Assembly (NCBI GenBank): GCA_021156175.1
Contig: JAJNBL010000001.1
Location: 434,001-498,000 of the forward strand
Direction of reading: 5' to 3'
Source of the DNA: Rickettsiales bacterium
GTDB taxonomy: Bacteria; Pseudomonadota; Alphaproteobacteria; Rickettsiales; JAJNBL01
DNA: 64,000 nt
Below the pieces are notes generated by a model that did not search any database, was not told the DNA's origin, and was given only the letters and a program-made list of their open reading frames with translations. Of the stretch, positions 63,497-64,000 are shown in pieces; the first letter of the stretch is position 1, and each line of letters starts with the position of its first letter. Made by a program: the position numbers and the translations under genes.

Positions 63497-64000
63497 ATGT
63501 TAAGCGATAAAATTATCACGATTGTTAAATCAACAGCACCTATTTTACAGGAACATGGCGAAACACTGACGCGTCATTTCTACAAGCGGATGTTTACTCA
63601 TAATCCAGAAGTTGCACCCTTTTTCAATCCGGCACACCAGAATGCGGGTAAACAACAACGTGCATTGGCAGGCGCTATTGCTGCGTATGCTGCCAATATC
63701 GATAATCTTGAAGTACTGGGCGGCGCAGTGGAGTTAATTGCCCAAAAACACACATCTTTAATGATTAAGCCGGAACATTATCCTATCGTTGGAGCGAATT
63801 TACTTGCCTCCATCAAGGAGGTGCTGGGTGATGCCGCCACAGAGGAGGTTCTTAATGCATGGGCGGCAGCATATGGTTTCCTCGCAGATATATTGATTGG
63901 CCGTGAAAAACAAATCTATGATGAGAACGCAAAAAAACCAGGTGGTTGGGAAGGCTTTAAGGGCTTCCGGGTGATCCGCAAGGAAAGAGAAAGTAGCAAC
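63497..64000 (+). CDS. hmp: Flavohaemoglobin (nitric oxide dioxygenase), partial
   Basis: The first 168 codons of a flavohaemoglobin, cut by the window end. The globin domain is complete: Tyr29 (B10), Gln53 (E7), the haem-ligand His85 in AQKHTS and Tyr95 match E. coli Hmp numbering. The linker [11 protein letters not shown] leads into the FAD domain, which is missing. Hmp converts NO to nitrate with O2 and NAD(P)H. A TAGGAG ribosome site is 6-8 nt upstream of the ATG, and the NsrR operator lies immediately ahead. Confidence 0.95.
   Translation, partial: MLSDKIITIVKSTAPILQEHGETLTRHFYKRMFTHNPEVAPFFNPAHQNAGKQQRALAGAIAAYAANIDNLEVLGGAVELIAQKHTSLMIKPEHYPIVGANLLASIKEVLGDAATEEVLNAWAAAYGFLADILIGREKQIYDENAKKPGGWEGFKGFRVIRKERESSN

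Overview
The window looks like a chromosomal segment of an alphaproteobacterium of moderate GC that probably lives in or on other cells. The alphaproteobacterial signals are a RegB/RegA redox two-component pair, DUF1489 and DUF4169 proteins, remnants of a cbb3 oxidase assembly locus (ccoI/ccoS) and an initiator tRNA with an A29:U41 pair. Host association is suggested by a Tlc-type nucleotide transporter (typical of Rickettsiales, Holosporales and Chlamydiae), an MliC-type lysozyme inhibitor, ankyrin-like proteins, a large two-partner-secretion adhesin, and a methyltransferase with a basic, nuclear-localisation-like N-terminus. The genome is compact: start codons (892-893) and stop codons (38007-38010, 55459-55462) of opposing genes overlap, and many operon genes overlap by 1-17 nt. 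No species assignment is possible from sequence reading alone.

Layout. 1-4.1 kb: the end of an unknown gene, then tesA divergent from a ybbA/ybbP-type ABC exporter. 4.1-11 kb: a tpsB-tpsA two-partner secretion operon whose adhesin carries about eight 100-residue repeats. 11.3-11.5 kb: a 28-codon fragment of ccoI followed by a short ccoS. 11.6-16.7 kb: one iron-uptake-like operon (TonB-dependent receptor, PepSY membrane protein, TonB, ExbB, ExbD), divergent from regB-regA; a near-consensus RegA box lies between them. 18.7-22.8 kb: a histone-H1-like lysine/alanine repeat protein, ridA plus an FAD oxidoreductase, a 149-bp palindromic MITE-like element, and an RRM/VF530/DUF1489/Ogt gene row. 22.9-27.9 kb: an AbiTii-like possible defence gene, an ABC-F ATPase, a frameshifted DUF1428 gene and prfC. 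28-34.6 kb: a complete RND efflux operon with its TetR-family regulator and a probable operator. 34.7-42.2 kb: metallo-hydrolase, SPFH/NfeD pair, a proline-rich hypothetical protein, Tlc carrier, ExoD, and a row of three envelope proteins (glycine zipper, ankyrin lipoprotein, MliC).

42.3-49.1 kb is signalling: an OmpR-type two-component pair with a small exported PepSY-like protein, the putative effector methyltransferase with a small hypothetical gene, and a periplasmic binding protein paired with a histidine kinase. 49.2-57.2 kb: initiator tRNA, a KamA-like radical SAM enzyme, an operon of thrB-like kinase, manC, prepilin peptidase and anmK, a CDGSH protein, and panB with a BKACE enzyme. 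57.4-64 kb: an MsbA-like exporter, penicillin-binding protein 1A, a YgjP-like metallopeptidase, hypotheticals, and a nitric-oxide response module (nsrR, a 39-bp operator palindrome, and the start of hmp), cut by the window end.

The best candidates for new biology are the NLS-bearing methyltransferase with its small partner gene, the TPS adhesin inserted beside broken cco genes, the RegBA/iron-receptor divergon, the AbiTii-like singleton, and the palindromic element in the ridA/RRM divergent promoter.
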